DNA of 64,000 nucleotides from Monodelphis domestica (taxonomy: Eukaryota > Chordata > Mammalia > Didelphimorphia > Didelphidae). Within the stretch, counting starts at the first letter, position 1, and every line of letters starts with the position of its first letter. The stretch covers positions 185,157,643-185,221,642 of the forward strand of contig NC_077228.1 of assembly GCF_027887165.1 (NCBI RefSeq), written 5' to 3'. The translations under genes were made by a program, and so were the position numbers. Under the pieces are notes generated by a model. That model did no database searches and was not told the origin of the DNA. It saw only the letters and a program-made list of their open reading frames with translations. Shown one piece after another: positions 45,971-57,439 of the stretch.

Positions 45971-46099
45971 CCATCTGATCCAACTCCTTCAATTTACAGA
46001 TAAGGAAACTGAGCCATCTGATCCAACTCCTTCAATTTACAGATAAGGAAACTGAGCCATCTGATCCAACTCCTTCAATTTACAGATAAGGAAACTGAG
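45971..46099 (+). repeat. 43-bp minisatellite, three perfect copies
   Basis: Three identical 43-bp units begin at 45971, 46014 and 46057. The unit (ccatctgatccaactccttc at the start, ggaaactgag at the end) derives from a reversed MIR/L3-like sequence whose remainder follows at 46100-46190. Perfect identity implies a recent expansion or ongoing length change. Confidence 0.95.
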
Positions 46100-46190
46100 A
46101 ATCAAGAGAAGATTAGAGCAGAGGTGGAATTAGAACCAGAGTCCTCCAAGTCTAGGATCAGGGCTTGTTCTCCTATACTATAGTGCTCCC

Positions 46191-47020
46191 CTCTCAAAGG
46201 AAAACATGGCACAGACAACAAGGTGTGCTGGAAAGGTCTCTGGCTCCGGTGAGAAGGTTCATTTACCACCTCTACCCCCAACTGGCTCTGGGACCTTGAA
46301 CCACTTCTTCCCTCTGGACCTTTTTCTTCCTCAGGAAAATGTGGAGTTTGGACTCTGCTATCAGACCCGTCCAGCCCTGGAATCTTGTCATTCCTCCTTT
46401 CCTTTTCCCTGTCCTTTTAGCTCTCTTCTCAGGCTGGCATTTTAAGATGAAGCATGAAAGCAAAAATGAGCTTTAGAATTTGTCCTAGAAAACTCCTGAT
46501 GTCTGGCAGCATCATTGCTAATTAGGGAGCCCCACACTGAATACACGGTGACAGTCAAGTGAGGTCGGGGGAATGAGTTAGACCTTTCTTGGTGCCAGAT
46601 GCACGCCCGTGCCCTGTTATGTAACCCCTTTTCCATCTGACATTCTAAGTATCTATCCCCAGGTTGCCATTTCTTCACATCAGTGATTGTTTCACCTTCC
46701 TCTCGAGGAGAATAAACAGAAGACAAATGGTCCCCACATAGGCATGTGATGATGCATGGATTTCATATTTGGAGAGGTGCATTAACTCAGCTTATCGGTC
46801 CCAGATGTATGAAATGCTGAATTTACCATACCACGGGTGTCCTTTGCTAAATGAGTCTCAACGGATTTATTGGGGGCCTCACAAACAGCCCTTATTTTTC
46901 GGGAAAATATTTTTCTTCTAGTCCTATGGAAGTGAATTTCAGATAACTTAAAACAATAGATATCAATGATAGAAAAACATAGAGATGAATATATAACATA
47001 TACACATATGTAGTGTGTGT
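46191..47020. other. Repeat-poor block; candidate conserved non-coding DNA
   Basis: More than 800 bp without a recognised repeat. It contains 'attgctaattagggagc', a homeodomain-type core. The minus ORF at 46442-46726 (94 codons) has no domain and no splice support. Confidence 0.35.
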
Positions 47021-47230
47021 GTGTGCCAGCCAGACTCTGTGCTAGGTGCTGGAGATAGAAAAAGAAAACAGAAAATTGTCTCTGACCTCAGACATCTTCC
47101 ATACTGTTGGTAAAAAGCCACGTGTTCTCAGACTGATCAGTTTACAAATTTACGTCTCAATCCAGTCCCTCGTGGTGGGTTGTGGGAGATACATTATGCA
47201 GATTTGGTCCAGAAAACCTTCTCCAACCAC

Positions 47231-47375
47231 TCTAGATTTTAGAGGTTTTGCTTGTGTGGTTTTTTTTCATCTTTACCTTCCATGTTAGAATCAATACTGG
47301 ATTTTGGTTCTAAGGCAGAAGAGCGATAAGGCTAGGCAATGGGGGTTAAGTGGCTTGTCTAGATTTTAGAGGTTT
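47231..47375 (-). repeat. Truncated family A SINE with 18-bp target duplication
   Basis: The SINE piece (about 47260-47357) keeps only the 3' half in reverse. Perfect direct repeats tctagattttagaggttt lie at 47231-47248 and 47358-47375. About 11 bp of extra sequence (tgcttgtgtgg) lie between the left repeat and the poly(T). Confidence 0.9.
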
Positions 47376-47522
47376 AAGTGCCCTGGGCTACACCTGAGGC
47401 TTCACTGGGTCTCTAGAGCAATGTATTTGGAAGCTGAGGAGCAAAGTCATAAAAGCTTCCCCGTAACAATGCTACATCCTAAGATTGTCCTCTACATTAT
47501 TGTTTTTAGAGAGATATCAGGC

Positions 47523-47768
47523 AAATTTGACTCTTTTCAGGGGCAACTGGGTGGCTCAGTGGATGGAGAGCCAGGCCTAGAGATGGGAGGTCCTGGGTTC
47601 AAATCTAGCCTCAGACACTTCCCAGCTGTGTGACCCTGGTCAAGTCACTTGACCCCCATTGCCTAGCCCTTACCACTCTTCTGCCTTGGGGCCAAAATAG
47701 TATTGACTCCAACGCGGAAGGTGAGGGTTTTAAAAAAATAAAATAAAATTTAAAATTTGACCCTTTTT
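47523..47768 (+). repeat. Family A SINE with target-site duplication
   Basis: A full, well-kept copy (about 47540-47752) from 'ggggcaactgggtggctcag' to 'gaaggtgagggttttaaaaa'. The flanks aaatttgactctttt and aaatttgacccttttt are near-identical. This is one of the youngest-looking SINEs here. Confidence 0.9.
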
Positions 47769-47869
47769 CCAGTTGGGGATTATCAAACATCTCATGACCA
47801 TTTCTAAGATTTTTTTAAATTATTATTATAGGTAGTAGTCTCTGTATCTTTCCATTAAAAAAAAATGGG

Positions 47870-48250
47870 GGCCATCGATTTGTAGAATTTTAATCTGGAG
47901 ACATCCTAAAGAAACTTCTAGTCTAACATCCTTCAGTCTGCAAATCTGGATAGCGAGGCCCAGGGTGATCAAAATTGGATCATTGGGATTATAGCTCTAG
48001 AAATGGAGGAGACTTCAGGGGCCATCTAGTCCCAATCTCTTGTATTATGAATAAGGAAACTGAGGACCAAAGAAGTGAAGTAACGTATTTGAGATGATAC
48101 AGGGAGTGTCAGGGGTGAGCTATGGACCAAGGGGTCCGTGACTTCCAGACTTCTGTGTTTCCCATTGTACTGCTCTGCCTCCCACATGGGCTAGTGCCTG
48201 AGAGAGAATTAGAACCCTGGACACCCCGTGACTAGCTCTGCGCTCTTTCT
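47870..48250 (-). repeat. MIR/L3-type remnants
   Basis: Two reversed pieces near 47885-47960 and 47995-48200 (ggggccatctagtcccaatc, ataaggaaactgaggaccaa) in a unique background. Confidence 0.5.
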
Positions 48251-48369
48251 ACCATACCATGAGTAAGAATGATACCGAACACTTATGGAGCTGGATTTTG
48301 ATGATTAAGGTACTGCATCCTCTTGTCTCCCTCCATGTTTAGGTACAATGGAGGGAGAAGGACTAGAGG

Positions 48370-49110
48370 CAGGGTGTAATATGTGCTAATATGTGTGTCC
48401 ATATGTATTTCTATAGAGGAAGAGAGACAATGCACATATACATCTGTATACCTAAAAACTCATATAGTGTGAGCATTTATCATCTACACACTATATATAT
48501 ATATGTATGCCTATAAATGCATTATTTACGTGGTTATTTTGCACATGAATGTGCACATACACACAAATACATACATGTGTCCAGATGATGTGTGTGCTTT
48601 ATTGTAAATTGTGCTCATGTGTAATAATAATGAGTATAGGCATGTATGTGCATGTAATTTTTGTTGTTCAGAAGTTTCAATCATGTCCAATTCCTTATGA
48701 TGCCATTTGGGATTTTCTTAGCAAACTAGAGAGGTTTGCCATTTCCTTTTCCAGTTCATTTTATAGATGAATAAACTGAGGTAAACAGGTTAAGGAATTT
48801 GCCTAGGATCACACAATTTGAGATCAGATTTCATTTCAGGGCTTCCTAATTCTAGGTCTGGCATTCTATCCACTGTACCACCTAGCTGCCTACTATACAT
48901 ATGTATACACATACTTGTATATGAACATACATATATGTTATGTGTGTGAATATGTATTGTGTGTACATGTGGGTAGACATGTGCATGTGTGAACACATCT
49001 TTATATGGCTTTATGCAATGCATATATACACACAGGCATGTACATTATACCTGGGGCGTATTTATATGTTATATTCTGAACTATATGAGTGAACATGTGT
49101 GATATGTATG
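48370..49110. repeat. TG/TA-rich alternating sequence around a SINE
   Basis: Irregular (TG), (TATG) and (CATA) words fill 48370-48655 and 48895-49110, prone to Z-DNA or slippage. A reversed family B SINE (48656-48895) sits in the middle. The ORFs here are low-complexity shadows. Confidence 0.7.
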
Positions 49111-49860
49111 CCTATCAATGTATGTGCTTTATTGTATGTCAACTTGAACATGATCGTTGCATTATCACCTTCTTGTAGGCAATGTGGGGACCTCAAAGTT
49201 TACAAAACTCCATATTCCCTGCATCCCGGGCTGCTCCCCACGAGTGGGTCTTCTCTGTCACTATTCTGCTTTCAGGCCCCCTCTGTGTCCCTGGTACAGC
49301 TTGAGTGTGTCCCTTAGATAGTATGTGTGTTTTGATAGATTGTGTCCTTTAGCTATCAATGGCTTTAGTTCCAACACTTTAAAGTGGTTGTGACATACCC
49401 TCAAGCCCACACAACATAAGATTTCTAAGACTCTTATAGTCAGTAAGAACAAGAAGAACAAAACAAGACATAGCCAGAGCCAGCACAGGAGTGGAATTAG
49501 AAAGAATATGGAAAGACCTTTGCCTTGTTTTTCTGTGTCCACTAATTCTGACTGAGCGATGATATTACACAGATACAAGAAGGGGACCATTGGTATTTCC
49601 ATATTAAACTTGATATATACCTTTTTAAAAATGTCTCCATGGTAGATTCACACTCACATACAGTACTCTTTTCTGTCCTGCATAAAGGAAAATGTTTGTA
49701 TTTGTTGATGAACGTCAAGCTCATAATAAAAAAATAATCTTTAAAACAATGTTCAAATGGTGTGGGGAGGGAAGAAAAGGACTGAAAAAATTTTAAATAC
49801 AAAAACAATGTTACAAAGAGGAGGAGAAGGCATGGAGAAGATAGAGGAGGAGGGGAAGGG
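49111..49860. other. Unique spacer, no gene seen
   Basis: I recognise no repeat or domain. The minus ORFs at 49261-49602 and 49542-50027 have no family features. Confidence 0.35.
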
Positions 49861-49945
49861 GGAGGAGAAAAAGGAGGAGAAGGAGGAGGAGGAGGAGGAG
49901 GAGGAGGAGGAGGAGGAGGAGGAGGAGGAGGAAAAGGAGGAGTAA
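49861..49945 (+). repeat. (GGA)n microsatellite
   Basis: Uninterrupted GGA units run from 49881 to 49932 with imperfect GGA/GAAA edges. The ORFs across it (poly-E on plus, poly-S, poly-L or poly-P on minus) are artefacts. Confidence 0.95.
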
Positions 49946-50051
49946 TATCTCCAAAACAATAATACACAAGAAAAAGAACTTGAGCAAAGAGGACAAGAAG
50001 AAAAGGAAGCGAGAAAAGATTTTTCAAAGCCCTTTAAAGTATGCCAAGCTC

Positions 50052-50054
<3 letters not shown>

Positions 50055-50094
<40 letters not shown>
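50055..50094 (+). repeat. (AT)20 microsatellite
   Basis: Twenty perfect AT units inside a worn reversed MIR (about 50030-50180). Confidence 0.95.
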
Positions 50095-50096
<2 letters not shown>

Positions 50097-50234
50097 TCAT
50101 ATCTAATCCCAACACCAACACAATAAGGTAGGTACCACAAATCTTCTCTCCATTTTATCAGTTACAAAACTGAGGTCCAGGAAAGTTAAGCTTTAAATAG
50201 TCCATCAAGGCTGTAATATAATAATCTTCAAGTA

Positions 50235-50880
50235 TACTACCAAGACAGGCTAGTGTCCACAGGATTAACCATCAAAGAAATATTCTCATATGTAAGAGCA
50301 AAATCCTTCTCTCTCTCTCTTTTTTTTTTAGCTTTAAATGCCAAAGATAAGAGTTTGTAGTTCCATCTAGAGACCGTAGGGAGCCATCAAAGGTTTCTAA
50401 GAAAGAGAATGATGAAATCAGAACTGTGTCTCGATTACACCAATTTGGTAGCCATGCAACAGGGAAGAACAATTGGGCAAGTCTTACAGCTAGTTATCTT
50501 GGTGAGATGTAAGGAGGACCTGAACCAGGATGATGACTACCTGAGAAAGGGAGACAAATGTAAACTAGCCTGTGGAGGTAGGTTGCACAGCCTTTGGCAA
50601 CAAAAAGGATGTGGTAAGGAAAAACAAAGAGAGGTGAATGGATGACTGACAGTTTGAACTTGGGTAATCACCAAATAAGTGTCTTCCAAATAGGAAGGTA
50701 GTCTTGTACTAGACAGAAATGATGATGTTTAGAAGAGTTAGGGTGACACAGTTCTATCTTGAATATGTTGATTTTGAGATAAAAGGGCCCACTGGAGAGT
50801 TATTGATGAAGGGAAAAGAAAAAAGGGGGGCAAAGGGTGTGGGGGAAAGCCAATCTTTCCATTGGCGTGAGGATCTCCTT
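50235..50880 (-). repeat. L2 LINE body fragment
   Basis: The reversed L2 words 'agctttaaatgccaaagata', 'gtagggagccatcaaaggtt' and 'ttgaatatgttgattttgag' are in order. A CT run at 50307-50330 interrupts it. Confidence 0.55.
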
Positions 50881-50884
50881 TGCA

Positions 50885-51105
50885 AGACATTGTTTTTAGT
50901 CACTTCTCGGGCATGTCCAACTCTGTGAGGTTTTCTTGGCAAAGATAGCAGAATGTTTGTCATTTCTTTCTCCAGACCACTTTACAGGTGAGGAAAATGA
51001 GGCAAACCAGGTTAGATGACTTCTCCAAGATCACACTTCTGGTAAGTATCTCCCTGACTCTAGACCCAAGGATCTTTCCACTCTACCACCTAGTTGCTCT
51101 TTAAA
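50885..51105 (-). repeat. Family B SINE
   Basis: A reverse copy from 'gtttttagtcacttctcggg' through 'gaggaaaatgaggcaaacca' to 'ccactctaccacctagttgc'. Confidence 0.82.
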
Positions 51106-51234
51106 AGAAATTAAGAACACATAAATGGAAGTTTCACAAGGTTATATATGCATAATTCAGGGTAGTAGCCTCTGCCAAGCTGTACTCCTCAGTTTCCAAA
51201 TGCCTGTTGGCCATTTTTACTTGGACATCTTACT

Positions 51235-51680
51235 AAGACCTCAAATTCAACATGTCTCTTCATCTCCCCAACCAGGATATCCTCCTGACTTTCCTTTTTC
51301 TATTATTGGTGCCTCCATTCTCCTATTTCCCTGGGCTCGAAACCAGAGAGAGAACTTTCCTTCAAACATCTTCCTCTCCCCCAGCAACTCCAATCAGTCA
51401 CAAACTACCTTAATCTTCCCCATCTGTGTTCCATAAGTTTATCCTCTCCTTCCTTTTTGTTCTTTCCACTATGGCCCAGTCTTCATTCTTTCCAGCCTCC
51501 TTACTAATCTCTCTGCTGACAGCTTCTGTCCCCTCTAATCCATTGTGCACAGGACAGCTAAATTAATCTTCCTTAAGGACATGTCTGATTATTCTCATTA
51601 TTCCTCAGTGCAAAAGCCTTTGATATGCCATATTGTCTACCAAGTCTTGTCCAAATTCTTCAACCTGGTACTCCAAACCC
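51235..51680 (+). repeat. L2 LINE fragment
   Basis: The L2 body is recognisable from 'tctcctatttccctgggctc' through 'ctttccagcctccttactaa' to 'ccaagtcttgtccaaattct'. Confidence 0.7.
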
Positions 51681-51689
51681 CATAATAAT

Positions 51690-52515
51690 AATAATAATTG
51701 CCAACATTGGGGGAAAGAAGCAAGATTTTATTAAGCACTTACTGCTTTCAACTTTCTTAGCACCTAACAAATGTTTCATTTTATCCCCACAAGAACACTG
51801 AAATGTTAAATGCTTTTATCATCCCCATTTTACAGATAAGGAAACTGAAGCAGCCATAGGGTCAAACAGGTCTTTCTGTTTCCAGGTCTATCACTCTTTC
51901 TATTGTGCCACTTAGCTTCTATAATATCGTTCCAACTTTCCAATTTTATAATTATAGTTAGCCATAAGGGGAAGATAGAGCAGCAGGTCTGAAATCAGGA
52001 AGATCTGAGTTCACATCTAGCCTCAGAAACTTCCTAGCTGTATGACCCTGGGCAGATCACTTAACGCTAATTGCTTAGTTTACTGGTCTTCTGTCTTAGA
52101 ATTGATACTAAGACTGAAGATAAGGAATTTTTTTTAAACTATACCTATAAAATTTTAAGATTTGTAAAATACTTTTTTTTTATTTGAGCCTCAGGACAAC
52201 CCTGTATGATTATAATCCTCATTTCACCCCTGAGAAAAGTGAGATCCAAGGAAGTTAAATTTACTCAGTGTCACACAGACTAGGAGATATCTGAGGCAAG
52301 ATTCAAATTCTGGTCTTCCTGACTCAAAGCCCAGCATTCTATCCACTGTACCTACTTATCCCACTACTCCCCCACAGAAGCTCTTCTTCCAAATTAATTG
52401 AATGACTCATCTTCCCTAAAGATAATCTGTGCTCTTCTGCCTCTAGTAGGTAATTATGCTGTTTCCTCCTCCTGGAATGCCCTCTGTAATTTCATTCCTG
52501 CTCAACTCTTCCAAA
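51690..52515. repeat. MIR, family A SINE, MIR and L2 debris
   Basis: In order: reversed MIR 51690-51920, plus family A SINE with a worn head 51964-52138, reversed MIR 52160-52360, and a short plus L2 piece 52430-52515 (cctcctcctggaatgccctc). Confidence 0.65.
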
Positions 52516-53589
52516 GTCTTTCTCAGCCATTTTTAGTACAGTCAGACCATCAGTTCCCAGGTTAGAGAATAAAATGTGGCACAGGCTGGAGCAAAGAGCC
52601 CTGGGACTTAGAGTCATCTGCATCAAGAACTGGAAAGAGTTTCTCAGGCCATCCAGCCCAGCATCCTTCCCCCATTTTTCAGATGAGGAAATCAAGACCC
52701 GAAGAGGCTAAGGAATTTTTCCCCAGAGGTCTCACGGGGAATAAACATCAGAGACAGGCCTATAAAGAACTGCTTGCTCTAACTCTCAAGTCTGTGTTCA
52801 TTCCATTGAACTTCACCTTTAATGCCAAAGCTCATAGCACCTGGTATTCCTTGGCAGTCTCCTAGCCAAGTTCTAGCCAGGACCAACCCTACTTAAGCAA
52901 ACAAGCTCGGACAAGACAAGACAATGAAGATATGTGAGTTGAAGTCCAAGCTCTGATTTTTACTAGTTGTGGGATGCTGGGTAAATATATCATGGGTTGG
53001 CATAAGAAATTAAATGGGAATTTGGGGGGAGCCACAAATGACACACAAAGACCAGCAGATCTCCCTTCCCTGGAAAATGGAAATGGTATCATTATACAGT
53101 TACTTTGAGGGAAAAGTTTTATAAACCATAAAACTTTTTAAATGGTGTTACTAATAAACTCTATCAGGCTAGATGAAGGTCTAGGCATGTGGTCTTCCCC
53201 TCTATAATGTAATTTAAGTTCCTTGAGGGCAAGGGCAGATTTGAACTCCTAACACTAGTGGAAGGGGGGAAAGGGAGAAGGAGATGGGGAGGGAGAGGAG
53301 AGGGTTCAGATCTGTGATTTTCTCTCTTAATAGAATTTTGAGTGAGACAACTGTCTCTAGCAATACGGATTTTTACCTGCTCCATAAAATACTGTCTTAA
53401 ATCCTGGTTGTGTGGATAATGGACCCTTTGAACAGGCTAGCAAAGCTTATAGACCTCTTCTCAGAATCCTGATTGTAAGTGCTTATAATAAAAATATGCT
53501 GTGGTTACAAAGGAAATCACTTATGCTTGACAGTTACCTTTCTACCTGGGTGTATATAGAAACGTATTTAATACAGATGATAAAAATCA
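52516..53589. other. Mostly unique spacer
   Basis: Contains a MIR/L3 trace (52608-52760), a block repeated about 1 kb further on (52986-53070), and a worn piece of the 'gaccctttgaacaggctagc' DNA-repeat type near 53420-53520. No gene is seen. Confidence 0.4.
52986..53070 (+). repeat. Unnamed interspersed repeat, copy 1
   Basis: The block 'atatatcatgggttggcata' and 'agaaattaaatgggaattt' recurs in the same orientation at 54017-54105. A decayed DNA transposon is possible. Confidence 0.55.
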
Positions 53590-53930
53590 GGGCAGCTAGA
53601 TGGCTCAGGGGATAGAATGCTAGACCTGGAATCAGGAAGACCTGAGTTCAAATCTGTTCTTAGATATTTACTAACTGTGACCCTGGGGAAGTCACTAAAC
53701 CTCTGTTCGCTAAGGCAGCTAGGTGGTACAGTGGATACAGCACTAAGCCTGGAGTCAAGAAGAATTGAGTTCAAATCCAGTCTCAGACACATACTAACTG
53801 GAGAAATTTATTCATCTCCTGGAGAAGGAAATGGCAAACCATTCTAGTATCTTTGCCAAGAAAACCCCATGGCAAGTCTGGTCCACAGGGTCACAAAGAA
53901 TCAGAAATGACTGAATAACAACAAATATAA
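53590..53930 (+). repeat. Two family B SINEs in tandem
   Basis: A truncated copy (53590-53705, ending after 'gtcactaaacctctgttcgc') is followed by a nearly full copy (53713-53930) whose tail is 'gggtcacaaagaatcagaaa' and 'tgactgaataacaac'. Confidence 0.85.
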
Positions 53931-53979
53931 ATATAGATAATATACTTAATATATAAATCTGTGTGTTTATAAATACAGG

Positions 53980-54110
53980 CATCCCTGCCATGTTGTAACT
54001 TTCCCCATCATGATTTTGATATATCATGGGTTGATAAAAGAAATTAAATGTGAATTTTGAGAGAGTTTTGTGGAAGACACAGATGACACATGAAGGCCAG
54101 CAGGACACAG
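53980..54110 (+). repeat. Unnamed interspersed repeat, copy 2
   Basis: It shares the block at 52986-53070 and extends it on the left ('gcatccctgccatgttgtaa', 'tttgatatatcatgggttga'). It may be a Tigger/mariner-like remnant. Confidence 0.5.
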
Positions 54111-54299
54111 AAAAAATTTGAAACTATTTAGCCAATATACAAATAGCCCAAATTTTACAAAATGATACTATAAAAACACCTTAAATAGAAATGAAAAGAT
54201 TCAGACTTCTTTGCTGGTACAAAGAGAGGGATACAAATTTTTACAAAGATTTTCCAGATCATGGAGGCACCATGCCCCTACTCCCTTCTGTGTGGAAGG

Positions 54300-54400
54300 G
54301 AAACTGTACATATATGTACATATATAGATGGGTGTGCATGTATATATGTACACACAGAAACATATATGTTCAGACATGCAAATGTATATCTGTGTTCCCA
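54300..54400 (+). repeat. TA/TG-rich alternating tract
   Basis: About 100 bp of imperfect acatatat/gtatatatg words. The ORFs here (54191-54475 and shadows) are low-complexity. Confidence 0.7.
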
Positions 54401-54899
54401 GACTTTGAGGCCCATCTCTCACCACAATGCCCTAACTGTCTGGCACAGAGTTCATGCTTAATAAATGTTTCTTGACTGCTTGAATATAGTAGACAAGCAG
54501 TAAATTATTTTTAATTATACTGATGACAATGACATATATGTTTCCTATTTTGCTCATTTAAATTCAATTTGCAGAAAATCCTTTGCATATTAACTAAATT
54601 TATGGGAATTAATTTAGGGGAATTAATGGCAGAGCAGCAATTTATCTAAAGAGATCCGAGTTTCAATGGACTCTTGAAATGTGAGTCAACAATCCAAAAA
54701 ACTAATGAATGCCATCTAAGGGAGAAAGCCCTTTCTGAAACAAGGAGCTGTTGACCTGTGCTCTGATCAGATGACATCAGGAGTATTATATTCCTTTCTG
54801 GGTATAACAGTTTAGAAAACACTTTGGCTAACTCCAAGGCCAGCTCTCTAAACATTCTTCCCTACAATAGCCTATCTGTCACCAATACAAGCTCTGTAA
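54401..54899. other. Unique spacer with L2-like edge
   Basis: 'ttcatgcttaataaatgttt' near 54451 is an L2/MIR-type terminus. The rest is unassigned and AT-rich. Confidence 0.4.
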
Positions 54900-55270
54900 C
54901 CTTGGGCTAGCTTATAGTAGTAGTGGATAGAACATTGGACTCTAGCAGATAGTCAGGAAAACCTAGGTTCAAACTGTACCTCAGATACTCACTAGCTGTG
55001 TGACCCTGGGACAAGTCACCAAGACAACACTGTGCCTCAGTTTCCTTATCTGTAAAATGAAAAACTTGGACTCAATGAACTATAAGTTTTCCTTATGCTT
55101 TAAATCAATGATGCTAGTCATGGATACTTATCAGCTGTGTGACCCTGGGCAAGGCACTTAAACGTCTATTTTCCTCAGTTTCCCAACTGTAAAACTGAGA
55201 TAATAACAGCACCTATGTCCCAAGGATATCTTAAACTCAAATGCATAGTACCTGGCATGTAGTAAACCTA
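54900..55270 (+). repeat. Two MIR-type SINEs
   Basis: Copy 1 (54905-55110) has 'agctgtgtgaccctgggaca' and 'tgcctcagtttccttatctg'. Copy 2 (55115-55265) repeats the pattern from the B-box-distal part. Confidence 0.72.
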
Positions 55271-56074
55271 TTCATCATGCCACCTAGCTGCCCCAGGAGA
55301 CCATATTCCCTTCTCTCCCCCACTCCTCCCCACTTAACTTCTCAGCATCGAGGAAAGTCTCTAATATTACAAACTGTCATTATCCATCTATTTGGATAGG
55401 ATCAGTTTCCTTAGCAGGATTTTCCTACAATCAAATACTGCTAACTCAATAGGAGTGGGAACTGTCTCCAACTGTTACTTCCTCAGACTCTTTGTCCTGT
55501 GTTGACTTACAAGATAAAAATTCCTGTAGCACTGCTGAAGGTCAAGAAGGATGTCCAAGCAAAACTGGGTTATTCCTCTGCAATCGATTGGCACAAAAGA
55601 ATTCATCTCCCAAAGGAAGCTTTGTGACCTTGGTTGAACTAGAATGGGAACTTAAAAATCCATCTTGTTGTTGCCTTCTGGGGTTTATCTTGATCTTTCT
55701 TCTGTTGGCTCCATATCAGCTGCTGCTAACTGGTTCATTTCATGCGGTATGGTTGTTTTGGCCAACTAGCTAGGTTCCCTATCTAGGCCATTCTTAATGC
55801 TGCTGCTGCGGATAAAAACTATGTCAGAAGTCAGACACCTGTGTTCAAATCCTGCCTAAGATATTTAGTCACCATCTTACTTTACTGCCCCCACAATCTA
55901 ATGGAATTTAACTCAATGGGCTTCAAGGTTCTCTTCCTAGTTTTAAATCTAAAATTCTAAGCAGAAAGGAACTTTTCTCTCATCTATATTTTTCCTAGGA
56001 AAGAAATAACCTGTAATTTTCCCCTTCAGTGGCTCTCATTTTTTCATGCAGTCCCAAACCAATAAATCCAAACC
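55271..56074. other. Unique spacer, no gene supported
   Basis: A 93-codon ORF (55492-55773) with a hydrophobic stretch is present, but it shows no family resemblance. A MIR trace lies at 55830-55960. Confidence 0.35.
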
Positions 56075-56500
56075 ATTAAGCATCAGTTAAGGTCCAACAG
56101 CATACAAGGCACTGTGCTGGGTGCTAAAGATACAAACAAACCTAGTCTATGACCTCAGGGTGCTTATAGTTTAACTGAGGGTATAGAATTTATAATGAAA
56201 TAAGAATATGCATGAGCTTTTTAAGGAGGGAGAGAGAAAGCAAATAATAACTAGGGAAATCAGGAAAGGCTATCCATGGAAGATGGCACATGAACTGAAC
56301 CCTGAGTTAATTTAATGAAATGAAGAGACAGGCCAGGAGAAAGCATATTACAGATTTAGGGGGACATTCTGAGAAAAGACATGAAAAGGAGATGGAATGC
56401 CAAGTTCAGAATATTATAAATAAGCCAGTTGACACGAGACAAAGAGGGATAATCTGGTAGACTGACCATAATATCACCCAAAAATGTGCCCTGGAATTCT
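56075..56500 (-). repeat. L2 LINE 3' region
   Basis: The reversed L2 end is long: 'aaggcactgtgctgggtgct', 'gacctcagggtgcttatagt', 'atcaggaaaggctatccatg', 'ctgagaaaagacatgaaaag'. Confidence 0.7.
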
Positions 56501-56619
56501 TCAGGTTCTCGTAGCATCATCAAATCTCAGAACTTTAGAATTAACATCTAATCCAGGGGTCCATTTGCCAACCCCTGGGCTAGTATAACTCAACTAAATA
56601 TCAAAATCTTCTCTCTAAT

Positions 56620-57035
56620 ATGCTGAGCAGCTAGGTGGTGCAGTCAACAAAGTGCTGGACCTAAAGTCAGGAAGATTCATCTTCCTAAGATCAAATCCAG
56701 CCTCAAATACTAACAAACTACATAACGCTGGGCAAAGTCACTTCACTCTGTTTGTCTCAGTTTCCTCATGGGTAAAGTGAACTGGAGAATAAAATGACTA
56801 ACTGCTCTAGTTATCTTTGCTAAGAAAACCCCAGATGGGGTCACTGACTGAACAACAAAGAAAACCTTTGTAATGTAATGGAAAGAGTATTTGACTTAAG
56901 TTCAAGTGATTAGTATTTATGTCCCAGCTCTTTCATGAACAATTTGTGCAACCTAGGACAAGTAATTTCAATTTTTGGCCTCAGTTGCCTTATCTATAAA
57001 AATGAGGGGTTTAGATCATATTGGTAGTGTCAGAC
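56620..57035 (+). repeat. Family B SINE and MIR remnant
   Basis: Family B (56622-56860) runs from 'agcagctaggtggtgcagtc' to 'gactgaacaacaaag'. A MIR-type piece (56870-57035) follows directly. Confidence 0.8.
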
Positions 57036-57139
57036 TCAAATAGAAATGGCCACTAAACAATACTTACTGATCCCAATGGCAGCATGTTGACTTAGAAAAC
57101 CACATGTAAACATAATCTATGTTCTATTGTATTTTCACT

Positions 57140-57245
57140 AATTTTGCTGAATATTTCCCACTTATATTTTAGTTAGTTAGTTAGTTAGTTAGCTAGTTAA
57201 TTAATTAGTTAGTTTTGGGAAATTTTATCCCACTTATATTTTAAT
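57140..57245 (+). repeat. (TTAG)n microsatellite inside a short duplication
   Basis: Imperfect TTAG units (57171-57215) separate two copies of 'tcccacttatatttta', so the microsatellite has probably grown inside a small tandem duplication. Confidence 0.8.
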
Positions 57246-57439
57246 CTGATTCAGCCACACTTGGGAAAGTTGTGGGATAGGTCACCTATTTTACACTTTG
57301 GGGTTAGATAACCTTAAATTCATACTGTAGAAAGCAACAAAATGATAAAGATTAGAATACACGAGAGTTTGATTTGAACTTCCTGGACTACTCAGTCATC
57401 ACAGTCTTTTTTCCTTACATACCTTCCAACAGTTACAGG

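Noticed and set aside
45971-46099. CRISPR-like array
   Set aside because: The 43-bp units are tandem with no spacers, in a vertebrate genome.
49542-50027. 161-codon ORF with poly-P, and the poly-S, poly-L and poly-E versions
   Set aside because: All are translations of the GGA microsatellite.
55492-55773. 93-codon ORF with a hydrophobic stretch
   Set aside because: No family resemblance, no splice or start support. Chance hydrophobic stretches are common in T-rich DNA.
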